9,188 nt of DNA from an uncultured Ignavibacteriales bacterium (GTDB lineage Bacteria; Bacteroidota; Ignavibacteria; Ignavibacteriales; Ignavibacteriaceae): NCBI GenBank assembly GCA_913053915.1, contig CAJXGP010000049.1, positions 1-9,188 on the forward strand. Reading direction: 5' to 3'. The notes below the pieces were generated by a model, which had not been told where the DNA came from, did not search any database, and saw nothing but the letters and a program-made list of their open reading frames with translations. This document shows positions 1 through 5,399 of the stretch, in pieces. Position 1 is the stretch's first letter. Every line of letters starts with the position of its first letter. The translations under genes and the position numbers were made by a program.

Positions 1-612
1 CCTTTGCGTAAAAGAAAAGCGTCAAATATGGTCCTACTCGTCGCTTCCCTTGGTGCGTTCACGGCAATGCAGGCGATAATCGCTATTATTTTCACCAGTC
101 AATTTCATACCCTTGCACAAAATATCGGCTCGCAAAAAATTTATACAGTTTTGGGCGGAGTTATCACGGAAACACAAGTCGTAATTCTTGCATCAGCGAT
201 AATCGTTACCGTTGGGCTTCTCTTTCTTCTAAAATACACAATGTTTGGAAAAGCGGTGAAAGCAGTGAGCGATGACGAAGAAGTGGCTAAAATTGTCGGT
301 ATCGATACAAACAAAATCATAGGGTATGTATTTTTTATCGGCTCAGCTATTGCCGGACTTGCCGGTATTTTAGTCGGATTTGATACGGGGATAGAGCCGA
401 CTATGGGACTGGCACTTTTACTGAAAGGCGTAATCGCCGCGATAGTGGGTGGCGTCGGCAGTATTTACGGTGCATTCATTGGCGCATTCTTGCTTGGCTT
501 TGTAGAGAATTTTGGTATTTGGCAAATATCAGGAGAGTGGAAAGACGCGATTGCTTTTGTGTTGCTCATAATTTTTCTAATTTTCCGCCCACGAGGTATA
601 GTGAATAAATAA
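1..612 (+). CDS. livH: LivH-type branched-chain amino acid ABC permease, 5' end missing
   Basis: The frame is open from the left edge and ends with TAA at 610-612, leaving about 203 residues. LivH proteins usually have about 290, so roughly the first 90 are outside the window. What remains is hydrophobic with several membrane spans. It includes the family loop around KAVSDDEEVAKIVGID (near residue 88), where permeases of this family contact the ATPases, followed by a Gly/Ala-rich helix pair (IVGGVGSIYGAFIGAFLLG) and a basic C-terminus ending in FRPRG. In the known system LivH and LivM form the inner-membrane channel and LivG and LivF power it. livM starts one base after the stop, so the genes are co-transcribed. 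The family is clear; the exact substrate (leucine/isoleucine/valine, or another small solute such as urea or a short amide) cannot be told from the sequence. Confidence 0.93.
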   Translation, partial: PLRKRKASNMVLLVASLGAFTAMQAIIAIIFTSQFHTLAQNIGSQKIYTVLGGVITETQVVILASAIIVTVGLLFLLKYTMFGKAVKAVSDDEEVAKIVGIDTNKIIGYVFFIGSAIAGLAGILVGFDTGIEPTMGLALLLKGVIAAIVGGVGSIYGAFIGAFLLGFVENFGIWQISGEWKDAIAFVLLIIFLIFRPRGIVNK

Positions 613-613
613 T

Positions 614-1480
614 ATGGAATATTTAATACATTTGGGAATACTTTTTGGAATTTACGCCATTTTGGGTATAAGTTTGAATCTCGTTGTTGGATACACGGGG
701 TTGTTGTCCATAGCACACGCCGCTTTTTACGGTATTGGTGCATACGCAACGGCGATACTTATGGCTTCGTTCGGGGTAAATTTTTTCTTGTCTGTGATTA
801 TTGGTATATTTGTGGTTATAGTTATAAGTTTTTTGATAGGTATCGTTTTGAGCAAATTTGACGGAGACTACTATGCCCTGGGCTCTTTGGGTTTTGGGGT
901 AATAGTTTTCTCCATTTTTCTAAACTGGCAAGAGCTAACAAGAGGACCCCTCGGAATTCCGGGAATCTCAAAACCTGAATTATTTGGCATTGATTTTTCT
1001 TCAAATTTTTCATTCCTGGTTCTTGTTTTTATTTTTCTAGCTTTAGTTTATTTCGCGGGACAATTTATCGCCAATTCTTCTTTCGGCAGAGTATTGAAAG
1101 CGATTCGTGAGGATGAGAAAGCGATTCAAGTTTTCGGATACAATGCTATGTATTTTAAACTTGCCATTTTTGTGATAAGCGCAGCTATGGCAGCTGTTGC
1201 GGGTTCTTTGCTCGCTTCATATATCACTTTCATTGACCCTTCAACTTTTACTCTGATGGAATCAGTGTTTATTTTGGCGATTATCATCCTTGGAGGACTG
1301 GCGAACAATAAAGGGGCGGTGCTCGGTGCCCTTTTTCTCATTCTCTTGCCGGAGATTCTCCGTTTTGTCGGCTTTCCCACGGATATCGCAGCACAAATGC
1401 GCCAAGTGATTTATGGTTTAATCCTTATTCTGTTAATGCTCTACCGCCCACAGGGGTTGATAGGGGAATATAAATTATGA
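614..1480 (+). CDS. livM: LivM-type branched-chain amino acid ABC permease
   Basis: This 288-residue membrane protein is near the usual length of short LivM proteins. The N-terminal signature VGYTGLLSIAHAAFYGIGAYA (about residues 25-45) is typical of LivM. The coupling loop SSFGRVLKAIREDEKAIQVFGYN lies near residues 155-177, and IILGGLANNKGAVLGALFL follows near 225-243. The C-terminus ends in LYRPQGLIGE, a common LivM ending. It should pair with LivH in the cytoplasmic membrane. The ATG is one base after the livH stop and shows no clear Shine-Dalgarno site, which suggests translational coupling. The stop overlaps the livG start by four bases (ATGA, 1477-1480). Substrate is inferred from family only. 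Confidence 0.95.
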   Translation: MEYLIHLGILFGIYAILGISLNLVVGYTGLLSIAHAAFYGIGAYATAILMASFGVNFFLSVIIGIFVVIVISFLIGIVLSKFDGDYYALGSLGFGVIVFSIFLNWQELTRGPLGIPGISKPELFGIDFSSNFSFLVLVFIFLALVYFAGQFIANSSFGRVLKAIREDEKAIQVFGYNAMYFKLAIFVISAAMAAVAGSLLASYITFIDPSTFTLMESVFILAIIILGGLANNKGAVLGALFLILLPEILRFVGFPTDIAAQMRQVIYGLILILLMLYRPQGLIGEYKL

Positions 1481-2211
1481 TAATACTTGAAACAAAAAAG
1501 TTAATAAAACGATTTGACGGTGTGCACGCGGTCGATCATCTTTCCATTGGAATAGAAAAAGGGAAGATTACAAGTATTATCGGACCAAACGGTTCCGGGA
1601 AAACAACACTTATCAATCTTTTGAGCGGAATGTTGCCTATGGACGGTGGTATTGTTGCGATAAACGGAAGTAAAGAGCTATCAAAATTACTTCCTTATCA
1701 AGTCAGTTTCTATGGTATCACCCGTACGTTTCAGGATGTTCGGCTTTTTGAGCAAATGACAGTATTAGACAATATTTTAGTTGTTTTAACAGAGCGGAAT
1801 GTTTTCAATTCTATTTTCGAAAAACACAAGAAATATCATTTAAAAAAAGCGGAGGAGGTTTTACAAAAAGTTGGACTTTGGGGGAAAAGAAATCAGCTGG
1901 CAGTCAATCTTTCATACGGGCAAAGAAAACTTTTGGAAATTGCTCGCGCGCTGGGGATAAAAGCGGAAATATATCTACTGGATGAACCATTTGCGGGATT
2001 GTTCCCCGAGATGTTAAAAATTATTTCTGGTATTATTCAGGAGTTGAAACAAAATGGCAAAACGGTGATTCTCATTGAGCACAACATGCAATTGATACGA
2101 GAACTCAGCGATTATGTTTTTGTGATGGATGAAGGGAAACTGCTTGCGGAAGGGAGCCCAAGTGAAGTTTTAGAAAAAAAAGAAGTCGTTAGAGCGTACT
2201 TGGGTGAATAA
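1477..2211 (+). CDS. livG: LivG-type ABC transporter ATP-binding protein
   Basis: A 244-residue ABC ATPase with all motifs intact: Walker A GPNGSGKTT (residues 36-44), Q-loop Gln86 in RTFQDVRLF (the LivG-type sequence), signature LSYGQ (145-149), Walker B IYLLDE (165-170) and the switch His202 in IEHNM. The segment after Walker B, PFAGLFPE, corresponds to the PAAGLNP segment of LivG proteins. It would hydrolyse ATP at the cytoplasmic face as a heterodimer with LivF. The ATG overlaps the livM stop, and GGGGAA about 8-10 bases upstream could act as a ribosome binding site, the only plausible one in the liv genes here. livF follows after six bases. Confidence 0.96.
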   Translation: MIILETKKLIKRFDGVHAVDHLSIGIEKGKITSIIGPNGSGKTTLINLLSGMLPMDGGIVAINGSKELSKLLPYQVSFYGITRTFQDVRLFEQMTVLDNILVVLTERNVFNSIFEKHKKYHLKKAEEVLQKVGLWGKRNQLAVNLSYGQRKLLEIARALGIKAEIYLLDEPFAGLFPEMLKIISGIIQELKQNGKTVILIEHNMQLIRELSDYVFVMDEGKLLAEGSPSEVLEKKEVVRAYLGE

Positions 2212-2217
2212 AATAAC

Positions 2218-2946
2218 ATGCAAAAAAAAGAATTACTATTACAACTAAAAGACATCTCTGTGCATTATGGTGGAGTAAGAGCGCTTGATGGAGCAAGCGT
2301 GTTTTTGGACGAAGGTGAAATAGTCGCACTGATGGGGCCAAACGGCGCCGGTAAGTCAACGATTCTTAAAACAATTTTTGGGTTAGCTCCAATTCATTCT
2401 GGGAAAGTTTTGTGGCATGAAAAATCGTTTATTCCAATTCCTCATCAAGTAGTTCGCCGTGGCATCGCTTTCGTTCCTCAAGGACGGCGAGTTTTTACTC
2501 ACCTAACTGTTGAAGAAAATTTGGAAATTGGAGGATTTACTTTGAAAAATAAACAGGAGTTAAAGAGGCGGATTGATGAAGCAACGCAAATATTTCCAGT
2601 GTTAAAGCAAAAAAGAAAAGCGAAATCCGGCACACTTTCCGGTGGGCAACAGCAAATGCTTGCTTTGGCACGCGGGCTTATGACTGATCCGAAAGTCTTG
2701 CTTTTAGATGAGCCATCGCTTGGGCTAGCACCTAAGGTTGTTAAAGAGGTATTCTTAAAAATTAAAGAGATAAACAATAATCATAAAACTGCCATTATGG
2801 TCGTTGAACACAACATCAAATCACTTCTTGAAATAGCAGACCGAGCTTACGTTTTAGACAAAGGGAAAGTAGTTGTTAAGGGTTCCGCGCAGGAGGTTGG
2901 CAGGGGCGATATTCTCGAAAAAGTTTTTATGGGTACGTTAAAATAG
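2218..2946 (+). CDS. livF: LivF-type ABC transporter ATP-binding protein
   Basis: A 242-residue ABC ATPase and the partner of LivG. Visible motifs are Walker A GPNGAGKST (40-48), Q-loop VPQGRRVF (Gln88; the PQGRRVF/PEGR form marks LivF rather than LivG), signature LSGGQQQM (140-147), Walker B VLLLDE (160-165) followed by PSLGLAP, and switch His198 in VEHN. The length is normal. It is the last gene of the liv operon in the window. No Shine-Dalgarno site is visible before the ATG, so it probably relies on re-initiation from livG. The next gene is convergent on the minus strand 54 bases away, and I see no strong intrinsic terminator in that gap. Confidence 0.96.
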   Translation: MQKKELLLQLKDISVHYGGVRALDGASVFLDEGEIVALMGPNGAGKSTILKTIFGLAPIHSGKVLWHEKSFIPIPHQVVRRGIAFVPQGRRVFTHLTVEENLEIGGFTLKNKQELKRRIDEATQIFPVLKQKRKAKSGTLSGGQQQMLALARGLMTDPKVLLLDEPSLGLAPKVVKEVFLKIKEINNNHKTAIMVVEHNIKSLLEIADRAYVLDKGKVVVKGSAQEVGRGDILEKVFMGTLK

Positions 2947-3000
2947 TAGGGTATGGGCTTTAACGTTTTGGGAATTTGTCCTCTCTTGTTTCCTTATCTA
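2947..3000. other. Short convergent gap between livF and the abiE operon
   Basis: These 54 bases separate the livF stop from the abiEii stop on the opposite strand. I looked for a GC-rich hairpin followed by a T-run in either direction and found none. Transcripts from the two operons may overlap here or end by a factor-dependent route. Confidence 0.5.
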
Positions 3001-3720
3001 TTAATTTTGCAAAATCTTAATTTCTATTGCAAGCTGTTTTAATACTTCGTTTTTTAGATTTTCTTTAATCCATTCTCTTTTATCATCATCTACCAGCTCG
3101 CCAAGTCTTTCTAAGATATTAGATTTATTGGTATTTTTTTCTATAAATTTTCTCACATACTGTAAGTATTCCGAAGGTTTCTTACTTGTCTGCTGTTCCA
3201 CCATCTCTTTATTAAAACGCCAATTATTCTTGAAAAAGAAGTGAATATCATATAAATCTCTATTTGCGATAAATTCATCATCACCCATACCAGATGCACT
3301 TCTGTCGGTTATTGCAACGAGCTTATGAGCGAAAATATCTTCTTTTTGCAAAACTTTTAGCGGTACTCCTGAAACAATATCTTCAACCTTGTAAGTATTT
3401 AACTTGCTGTTTTCGTGTCTGTCGGGAAGGTCAATCTTCAAGGATTGATATTCATCTGAATATTTTAATCTTATACTTGTTTTGGTTTTCACCGAGCCAT
3501 AATTATTCAATAATTCCAGTAGTCGTTTTTTTACCATTTCATCTTTTTCTTTATCAATTAAATCAAAGTCCAAGTCTACAGAAAATCTATCTAGTCCATA
3601 CAAGAAATAGCAAGCCGTGCCACCCTTAAATCCGAGGTTGTTTGCCAACATGGAATCCATTGAAATTTCTTCCAGAATTTTCAACATTATTCTTCTGTGT
3701 TCTTCCATGTCCAATTTCAT
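3001..3720 (-). CDS. abiEii: AbiEii-family nucleotidyltransferase toxin (DUF1814)
   Basis: A 239-residue protein with the ordered motifs of AbiEii/MenT-type nucleotidyltransferases. These are KGGTA (32-36), the catalytic acidic pair in RFSVDLDFD (Asp49 and Asp51), a third acidic strand SLKIDLP (Asp97), GVPLKVLQKEDIFAHKL (118-134, conserved Lys133) and RDLYDIHFF (154-162, Asp158). Characterised relatives are toxins of type IV-like systems. Some MenT proteins transfer nucleotides onto tRNA 3' ends; which substrate this one uses is unknown. All key residues are present, so it looks active. It overlaps the upstream antitoxin gene by four bases (ATGA, 3717-3720), so the pair is coupled with the antitoxin made first. 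The stop is TAA at 3003-3001. Confidence 0.92.
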   Translation of the reverse strand: MKLDMEEHRRIMLKILEEISMDSMLANNLGFKGGTACYFLYGLDRFSVDLDFDLIDKEKDEMVKKRLLELLNNYGSVKTKTSIRLKYSDEYQSLKIDLPDRHENSKLNTYKVEDIVSGVPLKVLQKEDIFAHKLVAITDRSASGMGDDEFIANRDLYDIHFFFKNNWRFNKEMVEQQTSKKPSEYLQYVRKFIEKNTNKSNILERLGELVDDDKREWIKENLKNEVLKQLAIEIKILQN

Positions 3721-4295
3721 AGTAGTTTGATTAGTTTTAAAATATCTTTCTCCAGTCTTTTGTTTTTATAAATTGCAGATATTTTTAATAATTTATTTTT
3801 ATCCACTTCATCCAAGTCATCAAGCTGTTGAAATCCAATTTTATAAAAATAGTCGCAGATAGCTCTCTCTGTGCTGGCAATAAAATATGCATCTTCGTTT
3901 ATTACACCCAAACGATTATTAAGAATTTTTTCAGGCAACTTTCTGTAATTAAATTTGCCGTAAGAGTTTTTTATATCCAATTTTCTATCAGAGGCAGAAA
4001 AATACGTCCCATACCACTGGTTAATTATTCCATTTTTTGCTAAAACAGTTTCAAAGCTAATGTAAGATCTTTTTTTCAAATTCCCAGCTAATTCCAAAGA
4101 GTTAACGTCGATACCTCTCAAAGCATAGAGCCCTCTTTGGATTGTTTTTAAAAATCCTTGCTCTTTAGCCCGAGCAATTTGCACATACAAAATCTTTTTA
4201 TTTTCCGTACCCCAATAAAGCGCTAGCTCGTTTGTAGAAAATACTGTTTTTCCGCTTCTATGCAAGATATCTATTTTTTTCGCCATTTTAGACAT
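3717..4295 (-). CDS. abiEi: AbiEi-family antitoxin and transcriptional repressor
   Basis: From the ATG at 4295 this is 192 residues. The first 60 or so form a winged helix-turn-helix of the AbiEi type (FSTNELALYWG, then the recognition region and wing ending in GFLKTIQRGLYAL). The rest is the antitoxin domain, with YISFETVLAKNGII near 75 and TERAICDYFY near 150, matching conserved AbiEi patterns. In known AbiE systems this protein neutralises AbiEii and represses its own promoter by binding inverted repeats. I chose the ATG at 4295 because an upstream in-frame TTG at 4340 lies inside the palindromic operator and would add residues not typical of the family. ATG at 4286 is also possible. The overlap with abiEii shows co-translation. 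Confidence 0.88.
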   Translation of the reverse strand: MSKMAKKIDILHRSGKTVFSTNELALYWGTENKKILYVQIARAKEQGFLKTIQRGLYALRGIDVNSLELAGNLKKRSYISFETVLAKNGIINQWYGTYFSASDRKLDIKNSYGKFNYRKLPEKILNNRLGVINEDAYFIASTERAICDYFYKIGFQQLDDLDEVDKNKLLKISAIYKNKRLEKDILKLIKLL

Positions 4296-4312
4296 AAAAT
4301 AACTTAATTTAT

Positions 4313-4344
4313 CACATTGTATAACAAAATCGTTATACAATGTG
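4313..4344. promoter_or_regulatory. Palindromic operator candidate for AbiEi autorepression
   Basis: Two perfect 13-base arms (CACATTGTATAAC at 4313-4325 and GTTATACAATGTG at 4332-4344) are separated by AAAATC. The site begins 18 bases upstream of the abiEi ATG. Each arm contains a -10-like TATACAAT on one strand. AbiEi proteins with a winged helix are known to bind inverted repeats in their own promoter, so this is the obvious binding site. Binding itself is inference. Confidence 0.75.
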
Positions 4345-4356
4345 TACTATATCTCA

Positions 4357-4362
4357 ATTATA
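4357..4362 (-). promoter_or_regulatory. Candidate -10 box for the abiE operon
   Basis: A perfect TATAAT on the minus strand lies just upstream of the palindrome. A start about seven bases downstream would put the operator in the first transcribed bases. No good -35 is visible. A second candidate is the TACAAT inside the palindrome (4321-4316, minus), which would give a leader of only about 14 bases. Confidence 0.4.
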
Positions 4363-4419
4363 CATCTTTTGCAAGCCATTATGTGTGCACAACAGCTATG
4401 CTGTAGTAAATTGGAAATT

Positions 4420-4442
4420 GGAGCCACTCCCGGCTCCTTTTT
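4420..4442 (+). terminator. Intrinsic terminator with no obvious gene upstream
   Basis: A perfect 6-base stem GGAGCC/GGCTCC (4420-4425 and 4432-4437) with loop ACTCCC is followed directly by TTTTT (4438-4442). It points along the plus strand. The nearest plus-strand gene upstream is livF, about 1.5 kb away and with a minus-strand operon in between. The terminator may therefore close a short non-coding transcript that starts between about 4345 and 4400. Confidence 0.65.
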
Positions 4443-4582
4443 GGCAAAAAATAGGAAGAGGAAAGCGTTTATTTGATCTAATAACAATAACAAGTGCCAT
4501 TTGCTACTTATTATACTTGCACGTACGTTGGGTAAAACCAGTAGCCCTCCTATCTTTGTTTTTATAAAAATAGTAAATGTAT

Positions 4583-4588
4583 TATAAT
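4583..4588 (+). promoter_or_regulatory. -10 box of a leaderless promoter
   Basis: A perfect TATAAT ends six bases before the ATG at 4595. Transcription would begin at or within a base or two of the start codon, so the mRNA would be leaderless. The -35 region (TTTATA near 4560) is weak. Confidence 0.65.
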
Positions 4589-4594
4589 TGCAAT

Positions 4595-5128
4595 ATGAAA
4601 ATCTTTGTTGTATATTCCAAGGTTCAATTTGATAAAGAACCAATTCCCTTCAATATATTTAGAAAAAAGTATGACGAGCCGTATGAGCCGCATATTACTT
4701 TTACACAGCCGGTATACATTGACGATAGCGACGTGGATAGAATTAAAAAGCTTATTTTAGAATTAAATAAACCAAAGACTAAACTAAACATTAAATTTAC
4801 TCATACGAAAGAAAGCAAGGATCTACTAACGATTGAAGTGGAAAAAAATGAAATTCTAATAGATTTACAAAACAGAATCTCCAGTCTTCTAAGTGATTAT
4901 GGCGGCTATGTAGACATGGACACAAAGCAGTATGAGATAAACTTTAAACCTCATATTACTATTGCCAGAGATGTAGACAAACGGAGCGTTTCTTCAATAG
5001 ACAAACAGAGTATCGAAAGTTTACTCCCCTTAAATGCTTTCATTAACACCGTGACTCTGGTGGTTGTAGACAGTACTGCATCTAAAAAACCGCTAAGCCC
5101 TGAAAATCTAACTGAGTATAAATTTTAA
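4595..5128 (+). CDS. 2H phosphoesterase, 2'-5' RNA ligase-like
   Basis: A 177-residue protein with the two H-x-T motifs that define 2H phosphoesterases: PHIT (His33, Thr35) and PHIT again (His120, Thr122), spaced as in the LigT/2'-5' RNA ligase family. Each motif sits in a predicted beta-strand of the bilobal fold. Family members act on 2'-5' phosphodiester or 2',3'-cyclic phosphate bonds in RNA or small nucleotides. The true substrate here cannot be told. An in-frame ATG at 4577 is rejected because a TATAAT box (4583-4588) overlaps the codons between it and 4595, and MKIFVVYSK is a natural family start. The gene appears to be a single transcription unit. It is next to the AbiE pair but divergent from it. 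Confidence 0.82.
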   Translation: MKIFVVYSKVQFDKEPIPFNIFRKKYDEPYEPHITFTQPVYIDDSDVDRIKKLILELNKPKTKLNIKFTHTKESKDLLTIEVEKNEILIDLQNRISSLLSDYGGYVDMDTKQYEINFKPHITIARDVDKRSVSSIDKQSIESLLPLNAFINTVTLVVVDSTASKKPLSPENLTEYKF

Positions 5129-5145
5129 TTTATTGGATCGTTAGA

Positions 5146-5151
5146 TATAAT
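5146..5151 (+). promoter_or_regulatory. -10 box before the micro-ORF or structured RNA
   Basis: A perfect TATAAT lies seven bases before an ATG at 5159, so the transcript would start at the ATG, the same geometry as at 4583-4595. No good -35 is visible. It may drive the 34-codon ORF or a non-coding RNA holding the two palindromes downstream. Confidence 0.55.
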
Positions 5152-5158
5152 AAACAAC

Positions 5159-5263
5159 ATGAACATAGAGGAAAGCGTAAAGCAAATAGAAAATAAACTG
5201 AAGGAATGGAGCAAGAGTAAAGAAAGACTCATCGTAAACTATTGGACACCGAGTGTCCAATAG
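5159..5263 (+). CDS. Possible leaderless 34-residue micro-ORF or truncated gene start
   Basis: ATG at 5159 opens a 34-codon frame ending in TAG at 5261-5263. The first 25 or so residues are charged and would form an amphipathic helix (MNIEESVKQIENKLKEWSKS and on). The last codons lie within the perfect palindrome 5235-5267, which also supplies the stop. This could be a small protein, or the start of a longer gene cut short when the palindromic element inserted. I recognise no family. Support is the promoter spacing and the codon-like composition only. Confidence 0.35.
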   Translation: MNIEESVKQIENKLKEWSKSKERLIVNYWTPSVQ

Positions 5264-5267
5264 TTTA
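5235..5267. repeat. Perfect 15-bp-arm hairpin
   Basis: Arms TAAACTATTGGACAC (5235-5249) and GTGTCCAATAGTTTA (5253-5267) flank a 3-base loop CGA. No mismatch. GTTTTC follows, so weak terminator activity is possible, but the T-run is short and the stem is AT-rich. It may instead be a REP-like mobile hairpin. It contains the end of the micro-ORF. Confidence 0.85.
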
Positions 5268-5283
5268 GTTTTCAATATTCCCC

Positions 5284-5340
5284 CAGGTAGGACATCCTAC
5301 ATCCTACCGAGTGGCGGTAGGATGTAGGATGTCCTACCTG
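5284..5340. repeat. Perfect 26-bp-arm palindrome built from 7-base units
   Basis: Left arm 5284-5309 is the exact reverse complement of right arm 5315-5340, with loop AGTGG. Each arm is internally repetitive: the right arm reads GTAGGAT, GTAGGAT, GTCCTAC, so smaller palindromes (GTAGGA..TCCTAC) nest inside. No T-run follows, so this is not a standard terminator. The structure suggests a REP/MITE-like element or a strongly folded RNA. It lies 59 bases upstream of the ParA-like gene. Confidence 0.9.
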
Positions 5341-5384
5341 CAAACTTAAATTGATGCGGAGTATATATTTTTTGTGGTATTTTT

Positions 5385-5390
5385 GATACT
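5385..5390 (+). promoter_or_regulatory. Candidate -10 box for the ParA-like gene
   Basis: GATACT ends nine bases before the ATG at 5400 and directly abuts an earlier in-frame ATG at 5391. If it is the -10, transcription would begin near 5397 and the ATG at 5400 would be used leaderlessly. It matches the consensus at four of six positions, and no clear -35 is present. Confidence 0.4.
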
Positions 5391-5399
5391 ATGGTGGAT

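Larger units (their letters stand above)
4345..4594. other. Intergenic region between abiE operator and 2H phosphoesterase gene
   Basis: About 250 bases without a convincing gene. Open frames on both strands here are short, lack family resemblance and overlap the terminator and promoter. The stretch contains the abiE -10 candidate, the orphan terminator at 4420-4442, a second TATACT-like box at 4512-4517 and the promoter of the downstream gene at 4583-4588. No tRNA-like T-loop or CCA end is visible. Confidence 0.6.

Noticed and set aside
4296..4340. TTG at 4340 as the abiEi start
   Set aside because: The extra 15 codons lie mostly in the palindromic operator, and ATG at 4295 gives a normal AbiEi N-terminus.
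4340..4567. Plus-strand open frame of 75 codons beginning at 4340
   Set aside because: It starts within the abiE operator, runs through the intrinsic terminator, has no ribosome binding site and shows no family-like pattern.
4577..4594. ATG at 4577 as the start of the 2H phosphoesterase
   Set aside because: The perfect TATAAT at 4583-4588 lies within those codons, so the transcript should start near 4595.
4347..4643. Minus-strand open frame of 98 codons
   Set aside because: It overlaps the promoter and start of the 2H phosphoesterase on the other strand and crosses the terminator; the composition is not protein-like.
5235..5340. CRISPR array
   Set aside because: There are two different palindromes and no regular spacing of identical repeats with unique spacers; no cas gene is present.
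5284..5340. Rho-independent terminator
   Set aside because: The stem is strong but no T-run follows in either direction.
5391..5399. ATG at 5391 as the ParA-like start
   Set aside because: It abuts the candidate -10 box and would precede the expected transcription start; ATG 5400 gives the better start, though this is not certain.
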